From Planctomycetaceae bacterium (GTDB taxonomy: Bacteria; Planctomycetota; UBA1135; GCA-002686595), in the NCBI GenBank assembly GCA_011525785.1, contig WYBT01000024.1:186001-250000 (forward strand): DNA of 64,000 nt. Direction: 5' to 3'. A program made the translations under genes and the position numbers. Under the pieces are notes generated by a model. It saw only the letters and a list, made by a program, of their open reading frames with translations. It made no database searches and was not told the origin of the DNA. Below, in pieces: positions 53,300 to 62,729 of the stretch. Within the stretch, counting starts at the first letter, position 1; each line of letters begins with the position of its first letter.

Positions 53300-54841
53300 A
53301 TGGTGATGCGCCTCGGCACGTCTGCCGAGGCCCTTGTCAGGCCCCGAGCGACGTGGAGAGCTTCCTTGCGACTTCGTTTCCCATTCTGCGTTCCGACTCT
53401 ACCTCTTGATCCGCGCCGGCAGCGACCCAGTGCGGCGATAGCGATCCCGGTCCTCGTCGTTTCGTTCGCGCTGGGAGCCTGTCAGTCACCGCCGCGTAGC
53501 AAGGTCGCACCCGAGACGACGATCGAGCAGGCCGCGCAGCTACCGGCTCCACTGGAGTTCCGTGTCGTCGGCCCCGAGGGCGGGCCGCTCGATGAACCCG
53601 ATGCCGCCGACGGTGTGCTCTCGGCCCGCGAAGCGGTTCAGCGCGCGGTCACCTCGGACCCTGGCCTTCAAGCCGCACTCGCCCGAGTGCGTGTCGCGCT
53701 CGCGCAAGCAGATCAAGCACGGCTGCTCCCCAACCCCGTCTTGAGCGTTGTGTTCCGGGGAGGCGTACGCAGCCAGCAGTTCGAGGCGTCGTTCGTGCAG
53801 GAGTTCGTCCAGGCGCTCCAGCGCCCGACCCGCGCGAGCGCTGCCGACAACCGGCTCCGAGTGGTCGCGGCGGACGCGGTTGTGGCAGCGCTGGACGTGA
53901 TCAGTGAAGTCCAAGAACGCTACGTGGATGCGCAGTCGTCGGCCGCGCTCGTACCGCTGCTCGAAGAACGCCTCGGGCTCGTTGAGCGCCTCGTCACCAC
54001 GTCGCAGGCCCGGCTCGACGCAGGTGAAGGGACGCGCAGCGATCTCGTCACCCTGCAGGCTCAGCGCGTGGAGCTTCAAGTATCCATCGACCGCGCGCGA
54101 CTGGACGAGCGGACGAGCCGACTCCGGCTCGCCCGCCTGATCGGGGAACCGTCGACCGCCGCGACTTGGGCGCTCGAGCTCTGGACGGCGCCGGCCTTGC
54201 TCCGCGGATCCGAGCGCGACTGGACCGACACCGCGCTGGCCGCACGTCCCGAGATCCAAGCGCTCGCGTGGAAGCTCCAAGCGCTCGGCGACGAGGCTGC
54301 GCTGGTTCGCTTCCTACCGTGGGAGGGGGCGAACTTCGGGCTCGAAGCGCAGAGCGGCCAAGGTTGGCAGGTCGGGCCCTCGCTGGCTGCACCACTGCCC
54401 ATCTTCGACTCGGGCGATGCCCGCCGAGCGGCGCTCACTGCCGAACAGCTCGAAGCCCGGCACGAGCTGACGCTCGCTAAGCGACGCGTGGTCGAGGAGG
54501 TACGAGTGGCCTACGAAGGACTGGCGGCGAGCACCGCGAACCTCGGGCGGATCGAACGCGAGTTGATCCCGCTGCAACGGCAACGGAGACAGCTCGCGGA
54601 AGACGCCTACCGCGCCGGTCAGACGGATGTAACGCCGCTCTTCCTCGCCGAGCAGGACCTGCGCGTCGCGCAAACGCAAGCGATCGAGGTCGAAGCGCAG
54701 GCCGCGCGCGCCCTCGTCCGCTTGCAGCGCGCGGTTGGCGGCCCTGGCGTCGCCGAACGACTCGCCGACGCGGGGTCGGCAGCCCCTCCCTCGATGCAGC
54801 TCGCTGCCGATCGCGTCGTCCCTCTACCGAACAAGCCGTGA
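53300..54841 (+). CDS. czcC: Outer-membrane efflux lipoprotein, CzcC/CusC-type
   Basis: A 513-residue TolC-like protein. After a basic lead, the lipoprotein signal is IPVLVVSFALGACQSP (Cys near residue 60). Two repeated coiled-coil halves follow: LSAREAVQRAVTSDPGLQAA with QARLLPNPVLSVVF, and the second with IQALAWKLQALGDEAALVRF and YRAGQTDVTPLFLAEQDLRV. It forms the outer-membrane channel of a CzcCBA pump. The stop overlaps the GTG of the next gene. An ATG somewhat later may be the real start, since the lead before the signal is long (~45 residues). Confidence 0.85.
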   Translation: MVMRLGTSAEALVRPRATWRASLRLRFPFCVPTLPLDPRRQRPSAAIAIPVLVVSFALGACQSPPRSKVAPETTIEQAAQLPAPLEFRVVGPEGGPLDEPDAADGVLSAREAVQRAVTSDPGLQAALARVRVALAQADQARLLPNPVLSVVFRGGVRSQQFEASFVQEFVQALQRPTRASAADNRLRVVAADAVVAALDVISEVQERYVDAQSSAALVPLLEERLGLVERLVTTSQARLDAGEGTRSDLVTLQAQRVELQVSIDRARLDERTSRLRLARLIGEPSTAATWALELWTAPALLRGSERDWTDTALAARPEIQALAWKLQALGDEAALVRFLPWEGANFGLEAQSGQGWQVGPSLAAPLPIFDSGDARRAALTAEQLEARHELTLAKRRVVEEVRVAYEGLAASTANLGRIERELIPLQRQRRQLAEDAYRAGQTDVTPLFLAEQDLRVAQTQAIEVEAQAARALVRLQRAVGGPGVAERLADAGSAAPPSMQLAADRVVPLPNKP

Positions 54842-56226
54842 GCCGCTTCGACATGAAGAACAACAAGACCCTCGACTCCACGACGACAGATTGCGTCTCG
54901 TCTCCCCGTGTTGAGCATCGCGCTCGGCTCGGCGTACCGGCACTGATCCTCTCGCTGGCGCTGCTCACTTCCTGCGACAGGCAGAGCGAGGGCTCGAACA
55001 ACGCCGTGCCGCGCGTAGACGCGGCGGAGCAGCCGGATCACTCCGGCGAGGATGGTCACGCGCACGGCGCCGCAGGAGAAGCCGAGCACGCCGACGAGGT
55101 GATGCTCACGAGCGACGCGATCACCCGCTACGGGATCAAGACGCAAGCCGCCCAGCTTTGGGTGCTGCGACCCACGATCACGGCCCCGGCGCGAGTCGGC
55201 TTCAACACCGAAGCGATGGCGCACGTCGGGTCGCCACTTCGCGGACGCATCGCCGAGGTCAACGTGCGCGTCGGCGATCCCGTGAAGTCTGGACAGGAGT
55301 TGGCAGTGATCGAGAGCCCCGAACTGGGCGAAGCACAGGCCGACTACCTCCAGCGCCGTGTCGCCGTCCAGACCGCCGGTCCGGCCGTCGATCTCTCCAA
55401 GGTCGCGTGGGAACGCGCGCAGGGTCTCTACGAGAAGTCGCAGGGCATCTCGCTCACCGAAGTCCAGCGGCGAGAGGCCGAGCACAAGGTCTCGATCGCC
55501 GCGCTCAAGGCTGCCGAGTCGGCAAGAACGGCCGCCGCGAATCGCCTTCATCTACTCGGCATGAACCACGAAGCGATCGAGGCGCTCGCGACCACGGGCG
55601 AGGTCGTTCCGCGCTACGCGATTCGCGCCGCGATCGACGGTGTCGTCGTGCAGCGCGAAGTAACCCTCGGCGAGTTGGTCGGACCCGATCGCGAGTACCT
55701 CATGGTCCTCGCGGATGCCACGAAGTTGTGGGTGCTCGCCGACGTTCCCGAAGCGAAGCTCCTTCGCATCCACGCGGGAGCCAAGGCATGGATCAGCGTC
55801 GGCTCGCTCAGCGAGGCCGGTAGCAAGCGCGTCGAGGGCTCGGTCGCGTTCATCTCGCCCTTCGTCGATCCGACGACGCGCACTGCGCAGGTTCGCATCG
55901 AGGTGCCGATGGCGGAACTTGGCCTGCGGCCCGGGATGTTCGTGCAGGCGGAGATCGTCGAGTTGGACCGCGACGAACCGTCCCCCGCCCCGGTCGTCGC
56001 CGTGCCCGAAGACGCGATCCAGACCGTCGAAGGCGGACCGGCGGTTTTCGTGCCCGTCGATGGCGAGCCCAACACCTACGCGAAGCGCGCGGTCACGATC
56101 GGGCGGGCCGTGGGGGGGCTCGTCCCCGTGTTCTCCGGCCTCGTCGAAGGCGAGCTGTTTGTCAGCGAAGGCACGTTCATCCTCAAGGCCGATCTGGGCA
56201 AGGGCGCTGCGGCGCACGAGCACTGA
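54838..56226 (+). CDS. czcB: Periplasmic membrane-fusion protein, CzcB-type
   Basis: A 462-residue HlyD-family adaptor. The lipoprotein-like signal is ALILSLALLTSCDRQ, followed by a His/Asp/Glu-rich segment (HSGEDGHAHGAAGEAEHADE) likely to bind metal. The core shows PLRGRIAEVNVRVGDPVKSG and QELAVIESPELGEAQADYLQ (lipoyl half), a helical hairpin, IRAAIDGVVVQREVTLGELV, and the barrel with AFISPFVDPTTRTAQVRIEV. It bridges the RND pump and the outer-membrane channel. Start GTG overlaps the czcC stop. Confidence 0.9.
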   Translation: MSRFDMKNNKTLDSTTTDCVSSPRVEHRARLGVPALILSLALLTSCDRQSEGSNNAVPRVDAAEQPDHSGEDGHAHGAAGEAEHADEVMLTSDAITRYGIKTQAAQLWVLRPTITAPARVGFNTEAMAHVGSPLRGRIAEVNVRVGDPVKSGQELAVIESPELGEAQADYLQRRVAVQTAGPAVDLSKVAWERAQGLYEKSQGISLTEVQRREAEHKVSIAALKAAESARTAAANRLHLLGMNHEAIEALATTGEVVPRYAIRAAIDGVVVQREVTLGELVGPDREYLMVLADATKLWVLADVPEAKLLRIHAGAKAWISVGSLSEAGSKRVEGSVAFISPFVDPTTRTAQVRIEVPMAELGLRPGMFVQAEIVELDRDEPSPAPVVAVPEDAIQTVEGGPAVFVPVDGEPNTYAKRAVTIGRAVGGLVPVFSGLVEGELFVSEGTFILKADLGKGAAAHEH

Positions 56227-56246
56227 GATTCAACGGAGACCATCCC

Positions 56247-59200
56247 ATGCTCGAATCCCTGCTCCACTTCTCGATCAAGAACCGCTGGCTGATCGTCGTG
56301 CTCACGGCGGTCGTCGCCGCCGTCGGCTTGTTCCAGCTCCAGCGCCTGCCGATCGACGCCGTCCCGGACATCACGAACAACCAAGTCCAGGTCAACGCGG
56401 TCGCTCCCTCGCTCTCGCCCTTCGAGGTCGAGAAGCAGGTCACGTTCCCGATGGAGAATGCGCTCGCTGGCATCCCCGGCCTCGAATACACGCGCTCGCT
56501 CTCACGCAACGGCTTCGCGCAGGTCACGGCCGTCTTCGAGGACGGCGTGGACATCTACTTCGCGCGGCAGCAAGTCGGCGAGCGACTGCGCGAGGCGAGT
56601 GGCAGCCTGCCGCCCGGCGTCGAGACGATCATGGGGCCGATCGCGACCGGACTCGGCGAGGTGTACATGTACACCGTCGAGTACGAGCACCCGCGTGGGA
56701 AGGGAGCTGTCGTTCGCGACGGTGAATCGGGGTGGCAGTCGGACGGTGCCTACCTCACGCCGGAAGGCACGCGCCTCGCGACGGACGTGGAGCTGGCCGC
56801 GTACTTGCGCGAGGTGCAGGACTGGATCATCCGGCCGCAGCTCAAGAGCGTGAAGGACGTCGCGGGCGTCGACGCGATCGGCGGCTACGTGAAGCAGTAC
56901 CACGTGCAGCCGGACCCGATGAAGCTCGTCTCGTACGGGCTGACCTTCGCGGACGTGGTGGAAGCGCTGGAGAAGAACAACGTCTCCACCGGCGCGGGAT
57001 ACGTGGAGCACAAGGGCGAGTCTTACCTCGTCCGCGCCACCGGCCGCATCGAGGCGATCGACGAGATCGAGACCATCGTGATCGGCACTCGCAACGGTGT
57101 CCCGATCTACGTCCGTGATGTCGTCGGCCCTGGCGGCGTCGGAGTCGGCCGCGAGTTGCGCACGGGCTCGGCAAGCGAGAACGGCGAAGACGTTGTCGTC
57201 GGCACGGCCGTGATGCTGATCGGCGCAAACAGCCGCACGGTCGCGGCTGCCGTGGACGCGAAGATGAGCGAGATCCAGCGCTCGCTGCCCGAGGGCATCC
57301 GAGCGAAGACGGTGCTCAACCGCACCAAGCTCGTCGATGCCACGATCGCGACGGTTCAGAAGAACCTGATCGAAGGCGCAATCCTCGTCATCGTCGTGCT
57401 GCTCATCATGCTCGGGAACTGGCGTGCAGCGCTGATCTGCGCGCTGGCGATCCCGCTCTCGATGCTCATGACGGCTACGGGCATGGTGCAGGGCCGAGTG
57501 AGCGGCAACCTCATGTCGCTCGGCGCGATCGACTTCGGCCTGATCGTCGATGGCGCGGTCATCATCGTGGAGAACTGCCTGCGCAGGCTCGCGGAGGAGC
57601 AGCACGCCAAGGGACGCTTGCTGACGCTCCAGGAGCGACTGCACGTCGTCTTCGATGCCTCGAAGGAAGTCCGCAAGGCAACCGCGTTCGGCGAGGCGAT
57701 CATCATCACCGTCTACTTCCCGATCCTCGCCCTCTCGGGCGTCGAGGGGAAGATGTTCCATCCGATGGCCTTGACGGTCATCTTCGCGCTGATCGCGGCT
57801 TTCATTCTGTCGCTCACGTTCGTGCCCGCGATGGTCGCGCTCTGCATTCGCGGACGTGTCACCGAGAATGACATGTTCCTCGTCCGTTGGGCGAAAGCTC
57901 TGTACGCGCCCGTGGTTCGCGCGGCAGTGAAGACGCGCTACGCCGTCGTTGGTGCCGCCATCGCGGCGTTCGTCGGTGCCGTCGTGCTGTTCGGCACCCT
58001 CGGCCAGGAGTTCGTGCCGACGCTCGACGAGAAGGACATCGCAATGCACGCGATGCGCATCCCATCGACGGGCATCACGCAGTCGCAGTTGATGCAGTAC
58101 GACGTGGAGCGCACCGTCGCCAAGTTCCCCGAGGTTGCGTTTACCTACTCGAAGACCGGCACGGCGGAGCTGGCATCGGACCCGATGCCGCCCAACGTCT
58201 CGGACACATTCATCATCCTCAAGCCGCGCGAGGAGTGGCGCAGCGAAGAGGAACTCGACCGCCGCATCTCCGAATTAGAGGCCGCGCGTCCCAGCGAGGC
58301 AGCACACGAGGAGGACGAGCAGGGCCACGGGGAGGAAGCCGAAGGTGCCGTGGCGGCGCAGGGACACAAGTCCAAGCTGATCAAGCTGATCGAGCTGACG
58401 GTCCAGTCAGTGCCGGGAAACAACTACGAGTTCACGCAACCGATCCAGATGCGTTTCAACGAACTCATCTCGGGCGTGCGCGGCGACGTGGCCGTAAAGG
58501 TGTACGGCGACGACTTCACGTCGATGCAAGAGACGGCGAACAAGGTCCTCTCGACGCTGCAAGACATCGCTGGCGCCGCCGATGCCAAGGTCGAGCAGAC
58601 CGAGGGCCTGCCCGTGATGACGGTCGATCCCGATCGAGCGGTGCTCGCTCGCTACGGCCTGAACTTGTCCGACGTGCAGGATGTGGTCGCCGTCGCGATG
58701 GGCGGTCGCGAGGCTGGCCTCGTGTTCGAGGGCGACCGTCGCTTCGATCTCGTCGTGCGACTCCCCGACGCCCTGCGGGGCAAAGTGGACATCCTCGACC
58801 GGCTGCCCATACCGCTGCCGCGAGGCGAGCAGGAGCCCCAAGAGCCGGGACTGCCGGCACTCTCGGACGATGGCGGAGCGGCGCTCTCCCGCGCCCCGAG
58901 GGAGCGAGGATTCGTGCCACTGGGAACGGTCGCGCGCATCGAGGTGGCCGAGGGAGTCAACCAGATCAGCCGCGAGAACGGCAAGCGACGCATTGTAGTG
59001 CAATGCAACGTTCGCGGACGCGACCTCGGCTCGTTCGTGACCGAAGCGCAGGACAAGATCGGCGCGCTCGCGCTACCGGCTGGGCAGTGGCTTGTGTGGG
59101 GCGGTCAGTTCGAGAACTTGGTCGCGGCGAAGCAGCGACTCTCGGTCGTCGTGCCGGTTTGCTTCGCGATGATCCTCCTCCTGCTCTTCGCGACCTTCAA

Positions 59201-59807
59201 GAGCTTCAAGTATTCGCTGCTCGTCTTCGCGGCCGTCCCGCTCGGGCTAACTGGCGGAGTCGTCGCGCTGTGGGTTCGCGACATGCCGTTCTCGATCTCG
59301 GCCGCAGTCGGCTTCATCGCGCTCTCCGGCGTCGCCGTGCTCAACGGATTGGTGATGATTATCTTCATCAACCAACTGCGCGAGAAGGGCGAGGCGGTCG
59401 AAACTGCGATCATCCACGGCTCAATCACTCGCTTGCGGCCCGTCTTGATGACGGCGCTCGTGGCCTCGCTCGGATTCGTGCCGATGGCGATTGCTACCGG
59501 CACGGGGGCCGAGGTGCAACGTCCGCTGGCGACGGTCGTCATCGGCGGCTTGATCTCCAGCACGTTGCTCACGCTCGTCGTGCTGCCCGCGCTCTACCGC
59601 ATCTTCACCGGAACACGCGCCGACGGATTCCCGGGCCCGAGGCCGGAAGTCTGGGATGCAGGCGACGGAGCGGGCGTTGACACCACCGCTCACACGACGG
59701 CTCAAGAGTCGAGCGCGTCGCGCGGCAACACCGGGCATTCCGATGCTGACGCAGAGCCGGACGAAGGAGCGCCGCCTCACGGCGCGGCACCGAGTGCAGC
59801 GAGCTGA
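56247..59807 (+). CDS. czcA: Heavy-metal RND efflux pump, CzcA-type
   Basis: An 1186-residue RND transporter. The proton-relay motif of heavy-metal pumps is intact in transmembrane helix 4: Asp429-F-G-L-I-V-Asp435-G-A-V-I-I-V-Glu442-N. Start SIKNRWLIVVLTAVVAAVGL and the periplasmic FPMENALAGIPGLEYTRSLS, and later QKIGALALPAGQWLVWGGQF-like and GFIALSGVAVLNGLVMI helices are typical. Two differences: an Asp/Glu/His-rich insertion at about 682-710 (AAHEEDEQGHGEEAEG), and a ~50-residue disordered C-terminal tail. It exports divalent cations (Zn, Cd, Co type) from the periplasm or cytoplasm; exact metal undetermined. GGAG precedes the ATG. Confidence 0.93.
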   Translation: MLESLLHFSIKNRWLIVVLTAVVAAVGLFQLQRLPIDAVPDITNNQVQVNAVAPSLSPFEVEKQVTFPMENALAGIPGLEYTRSLSRNGFAQVTAVFEDGVDIYFARQQVGERLREASGSLPPGVETIMGPIATGLGEVYMYTVEYEHPRGKGAVVRDGESGWQSDGAYLTPEGTRLATDVELAAYLREVQDWIIRPQLKSVKDVAGVDAIGGYVKQYHVQPDPMKLVSYGLTFADVVEALEKNNVSTGAGYVEHKGESYLVRATGRIEAIDEIETIVIGTRNGVPIYVRDVVGPGGVGVGRELRTGSASENGEDVVVGTAVMLIGANSRTVAAAVDAKMSEIQRSLPEGIRAKTVLNRTKLVDATIATVQKNLIEGAILVIVVLLIMLGNWRAALICALAIPLSMLMTATGMVQGRVSGNLMSLGAIDFGLIVDGAVIIVENCLRRLAEEQHAKGRLLTLQERLHVVFDASKEVRKATAFGEAIIITVYFPILALSGVEGKMFHPMALTVIFALIAAFILSLTFVPAMVALCIRGRVTENDMFLVRWAKALYAPVVRAAVKTRYAVVGAAIAAFVGAVVLFGTLGQEFVPTLDEKDIAMHAMRIPSTGITQSQLMQYDVERTVAKFPEVAFTYSKTGTAELASDPMPPNVSDTFIILKPREEWRSEEELDRRISELEAARPSEAAHEEDEQGHGEEAEGAVAAQGHKSKLIKLIELTVQSVPGNNYEFTQPIQMRFNELISGVRGDVAVKVYGDDFTSMQETANKVLSTLQDIAGAADAKVEQTEGLPVMTVDPDRAVLARYGLNLSDVQDVVAVAMGGREAGLVFEGDRRFDLVVRLPDALRGKVDILDRLPIPLPRGEQEPQEPGLPALSDDGGAALSRAPRERGFVPLGTVARIEVAEGVNQISRENGKRRIVVQCNVRGRDLGSFVTEAQDKIGALALPAGQWLVWGGQFENLVAAKQRLSVVVPVCFAMILLLLFATFKSFKYSLLVFAAVPLGLTGGVVALWVRDMPFSISAAVGFIALSGVAVLNGLVMIIFINQLREKGEAVETAIIHGSITRLRPVLMTALVASLGFVPMAIATGTGAEVQRPLATVVIGGLISSTLLTLVVLPALYRIFTGTRADGFPGPRPEVWDAGDGAGVDTTAHTTAQESSASRGNTGHSDADAEPDEGAPPHGAAPSAAS

Positions 59808-59909
59808 CAGCCGTCTCGATCACACCCACAGGCGATCGGCCTCCGGCGTGTAGCCGGCTCCAAGGAGCGACGCCCAGACCCTCACCCCCATCAACCACGG
59901 AGAACTTCA

Positions 59910-60173
59910 ATGACACCTGCTAACTCGATACTCGGCGGGCTCGCGCTCGCCTCTACGGCGGCGCTCTTCACCACGCAAGGCGCGTCGGAGCCGGTGAAGT
60001 CCGCGCCCGAGTATTTCGTCACCGCCGAAGGCGACAACGCGCACTTGTGGGTGCGCGAAGGCAGTGGCCTGCGGGTCGTGGGCCACGGTACATGCAAGGA
60101 CTGCCCGCTCGACGCCGAGGGCGAGCACAAGGAAGGCGATGGGCACGACCACGGCAAGCCCACGAAAAAGTAG
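59910..60173 (+). CDS. Small exported His-rich protein after the pump
   Basis: An 87-residue protein with a good GGAGA before the ATG. A signal segment (SILGGLALASTAALFTTQGA) is followed by a small domain VTAEGDNAHLWVREGSGLRV and ends GTCKDCPLDAEG, then EHKEGDGHDHGKPTKK. The CxxC and His-rich tail suggest metal binding in the periplasm. No family is recognised. It is probably co-transcribed with czcCBA, 102 bases after it. Confidence 0.65.
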   Translation: MTPANSILGGLALASTAALFTTQGASEPVKSAPEYFVTAEGDNAHLWVREGSGLRVVGHGTCKDCPLDAEGEHKEGDGHDHGKPTKK

Positions 60174-60239
60174 GCGGTCGCCTTAGGCAGACTTCGTCGG
60201 GCAGCCCCCATCGGATGGCGCGAGATGGCCACGCGGGCG

Positions 60240-60371
60240 ACTCACGACGCGAATCGTGGAGACCGCTTCTCGGGCGCGGCGCCTTCTCGCGTGGCTACTC
60301 GCGCACCAACGGATTCAACGCCTCTCGACGGGAGAGAGGGCGCATGCGCTCACGGCTCTCGCGTCGTGAGT
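60240..60371. repeat. Inverted repeat flanking a ~106-base segment
   Basis: Perfect 13-base arms ACTCACGACGCGA (60240-60252) and TCGCGTCGTGAGT (60359-60371), in a 300-base gap (60174-60473) with no gene I can support. A smaller hairpin, CTCTC-GACGG-GAGAG, sits inside near 60325. It could be remnants of an insertion element or a large regulatory hairpin. Confidence 0.55.
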
Positions 60372-60473
60372 TTGCCTTGCACCGTACCCCACATAACCCA
60401 CTGAATCACCTACTGGCCCCAAAGTTGCCGCGAACAAAAGCGCGTGCAGCCGTTCCAACTCAAGAAACCGATC

Positions 60474-60902
60474 ATGCGAAGTTTTCCGTTTCGCGCCATA
60501 TTTTGCGCGTTGTTCGCGGCGACGGCGATTCTCTCTCCGAGCTGCGCGTCACGCCGGACAGCTTTCGATTCCTTGGCCCAAATCGCTGTCGTCGTCGAGC
60601 CCTGCGCCGACCTCGACCTGACGGCCCGGCTTCTCGAACTCGATGGTGACCTTCACGTGCACGGGGACGTGCGGGTGAGGGGATTGCAGACAGGCGTACG
60701 AGGCCACGTCGACGTGGTCGTGCGGACGGCGGACGGCACGGAGTGGGCAAGTGATCAGGCAAGCTACCGTCATCGTCTACGCAGCACGTCACACGGAGGA
60801 CCGTTGAATGCGGTATTCGACGCGACCTTCGATGGACGGCCTCCGGCCGGATCGATCGTCACGATCCGACACCACCGCGAATCACACGGCGGTCAGCGAT
60901 GA
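60474..60902 (+). CDS. Small lipoprotein-like exported protein
   Basis: A 142-residue protein with a signal peptide (FRAIFCALFAATAILSPSCA; Cys after SPS is a weak lipobox). The rest is a beta-type domain: FDSLAQIAVVVEPCADLDLT, LELDGDLHVHGDVRVRG, HVDVVVRTADGTEWASD and PPAGSIVTIRHHRESHGG. His-rich at both the middle and the end. I chose the ATG at 60474 over an in-frame GTG at 60444, which would leave a short polar lead before the signal. No family recognised. Confidence 0.55.
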   Translation: MRSFPFRAIFCALFAATAILSPSCASRRTAFDSLAQIAVVVEPCADLDLTARLLELDGDLHVHGDVRVRGLQTGVRGHVDVVVRTADGTEWASDQASYRHRLRSTSHGGPLNAVFDATFDGRPPAGSIVTIRHHRESHGGQR

Positions 60903-61314
60903 CGGCGCGTGGTGCGTTCGTGCTGGTCAACTTCGGACCTCTCGTTCGCGGCAGCGGCGTCGCGGAACAGCTCCAGCGCGTCGGCGATTCAGCTCTCGTT
61001 GCGCGCGCCGCGCGTTGGATCTTCTGCGGCGCCACGTCGGTACGCTACCTTGCTCGATTCGCTAGCCGCACTCGGGCGCTAAGGCCGCGCATTTGCACTA
61101 CACAGTCGCGAAAACCCTCGGGCAGCGAACTCGGTGGCGAGGTGACAAGCGGGGCTGACGCGCGACAAGTCGGAAACTCGACGGCCGGCGGACGGTACAG
61201 CGCGACAACGTGCCGGGCCCGCCTTTGCGCGCTCCGCGCTTCGTGGAGGCTCGGGTCACCGAATCGAGCAGCCGACACCACCGGACACGCGGGGGAAGGC
61301 CGTATCATTCCCGC
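60903..61314. other. 412-base gap, nothing recognised
   Basis: Open frames exist, but their products are Arg/Ala/Ser-rich without features. The last stretch (CGTATCATT near 61303) leads into the methyltransferase gene. Confidence 0.5.
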
Positions 61315-61914
61315 GTGAGGGACAGCTACTCGATACGGTTCTTTGACGCCCAGTTCCTGCAGCAGGTCGCCCAGCGCGAGTTCGTACTGAACTCGTTTGA
61401 GCAACTGGCGGTCCGGCACCTTCGCGGCGACGTGCTCGACTTGGGTTGCGGGCTGGGCAACCTCACGCTTGAAGCCGCTCGCGGCGGACATCGCGTGGTA
61501 GCGCTCGACGCCAGTCCGACGGCGATCGCGCGTATCCGCGAGGTCGCGCGCGAGGAGGCACTCGACATCGACGCTCGCGAGGCGGACCTATCGGCGAGCG
61601 TGCTGCCGGGCGAGTACGACACGGTGGTGTGCATCGGCCTACTGATGTTCTTTCGGCGAACCGACGCCCTTGCCCTACTCGAACAGCTCAAGAGCGCCGT
61701 GCGGCCCGGGGGTTGCGCGGTCGTGAACGTCCTCACCGAGGGCACGACCTTCTTCAGCATGTTCGATCCGCGGGGCTACTACCTGTTCGAGCCGGACGAA
61801 CTCCAACGGAAGTTCACGGGGTGGGAACTCGTCGCCGCGCGGCGCGACGATTTCCCGGCTCCAGAGGGCACGCGCAAGGTGTTCTCGACTGTGGTTGCGC
61901 GTCGGCGTCCCTGA
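61315..61914 (+). CDS. SAM-dependent methyltransferase (TehB-like class I)
   Basis: A 199-residue methyltransferase. Motif I is GDVLDLGCGLGNLTLEAARG, motif post I VVALDASPTA, motif II YDTVVCIGLLMFF and motif III LEQLKSAVRPGGCAVVNVLT. This is the TehB/UbiE-like pattern of small-molecule methyltransferases; TehB members detoxify tellurite. The link to metal or metalloid resistance fits the neighbourhood, but the substrate is unproven. The GTG at 61315 was chosen because the frame upstream does not look coding. Confidence 0.75.
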   Translation: MRDSYSIRFFDAQFLQQVAQREFVLNSFEQLAVRHLRGDVLDLGCGLGNLTLEAARGGHRVVALDASPTAIARIREVAREEALDIDAREADLSASVLPGEYDTVVCIGLLMFFRRTDALALLEQLKSAVRPGGCAVVNVLTEGTTFFSMFDPRGYYLFEPDELQRKFTGWELVAARRDDFPAPEGTRKVFSTVVARRRP

Positions 61915-62085
61915 ACAGCGCGGATCGGGTCGGAGGGACGCTGGGCAACCACCGACCTGAGCCGCCCGTCGACGCCGGATCGCGACGGAACACGGTGGAC
62001 GGCGCCGCGAGGGGACCAACCACGGGTGTCCGCGATGGTGAGCGCCCGGCCTGGCTGCGATGGAGAGCAGCGACCTAAGTGGTTT

Positions 62086-62613
62086 CTACTTCGCGGGTGA
62101 CAGCAAAGGCGAAGCCGTGGAGTCGGCGACCGGATGGATGTGAGCTGCCGATGGATCCGAGGTCGCCGGACGAGCCTCGTCGGCAATACCTGTAGTCCGC
62201 ATGGCGCGCATCCGCTCGTCGAGCGTGCAAGTGCGTCCGCCTGTGGTTGGCGACGTTGTCCCCGCAGCACAGCGTCGTCTTCGGCGGCGAGGTCGACGTC
62301 CGCTGCCGGTTGACGGGATCCGGCGCTGGCTCACCGAGCCGCGCGACCGTACCCGGCGACCCCGCCACGATCTCATCCCCACGTGCGCCGGCCCCTGCAT
62401 CGGCGCGCTGCACGACACATTCGCGACGACCTTCCCCGCCGCGTCGCGCACCGTCGCCCCGTGCCGGCTGCGCAGCTGGCGGTACCACTCCGAGTTGGAG
62501 CGGGGCCCGGTGACCCGGGCTCGCGTGGCGTGCTGGATGTCCGCCAGCATCTCGAAGGTCTCGATCCCGTCCCCGATGTCGACCGAGCACGGCCCGGTCC
62601 CGATGGTCGTCAT
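62086..62613 (-). CDS. Hypothetical protein, possibly damaged in its second half
   Basis: A 175-residue frame. The first ~85 residues look coding (MTTIGTGPCSVDIGDGIETF, then FEMLADIQHATRA and HGATVRDAAGKVVANVSCSA). The second half is Arg/Thr/Ser-rich and looks like the wrong frame, suggesting a frameshift near 62350. No family is recognised. It is divergent from the gene at 62730 and shares a 116-base promoter region with it. Confidence 0.4.
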   Translation of the reverse strand: MTTIGTGPCSVDIGDGIETFEMLADIQHATRARVTGPRSNSEWYRQLRSRHGATVRDAAGKVVANVSCSAPMQGPAHVGMRSWRGRRVRSRGSVSQRRIPSTGSGRRPRRRRRRCAAGTTSPTTGGRTCTLDERMRAMRTTGIADEARPATSDPSAAHIHPVADSTASPLLSPAK

Positions 62614-62729
62614 CTTGCTGGCTCCGTGTGCCGCCGTCGTCCCGTCGTGCGGCTGGCCTACCGCCCTTGTTCCCGCTTTACTGTGTGGGCTCGTCCCAAC
62701 TTCGAGACTCGGTCGACCGGACACGCACG
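62614..62729. promoter_or_regulatory. Divergent promoter region of two small gene units
   Basis: 116 bases between the minus-strand start at 62613 and the plus-strand start at 62730. TTGTTC (about 62668) and TTTACT are the closest promoter-like elements on the plus strand. No operator-like palindrome is obvious. Confidence 0.35.

Noticed and set aside
60899..61318. 139-codon frame between the small lipoprotein and methyltransferase genes
   Set aside because: It is Ala/Arg/Ser/Thr-rich and featureless, and overlaps the methyltransferase start.
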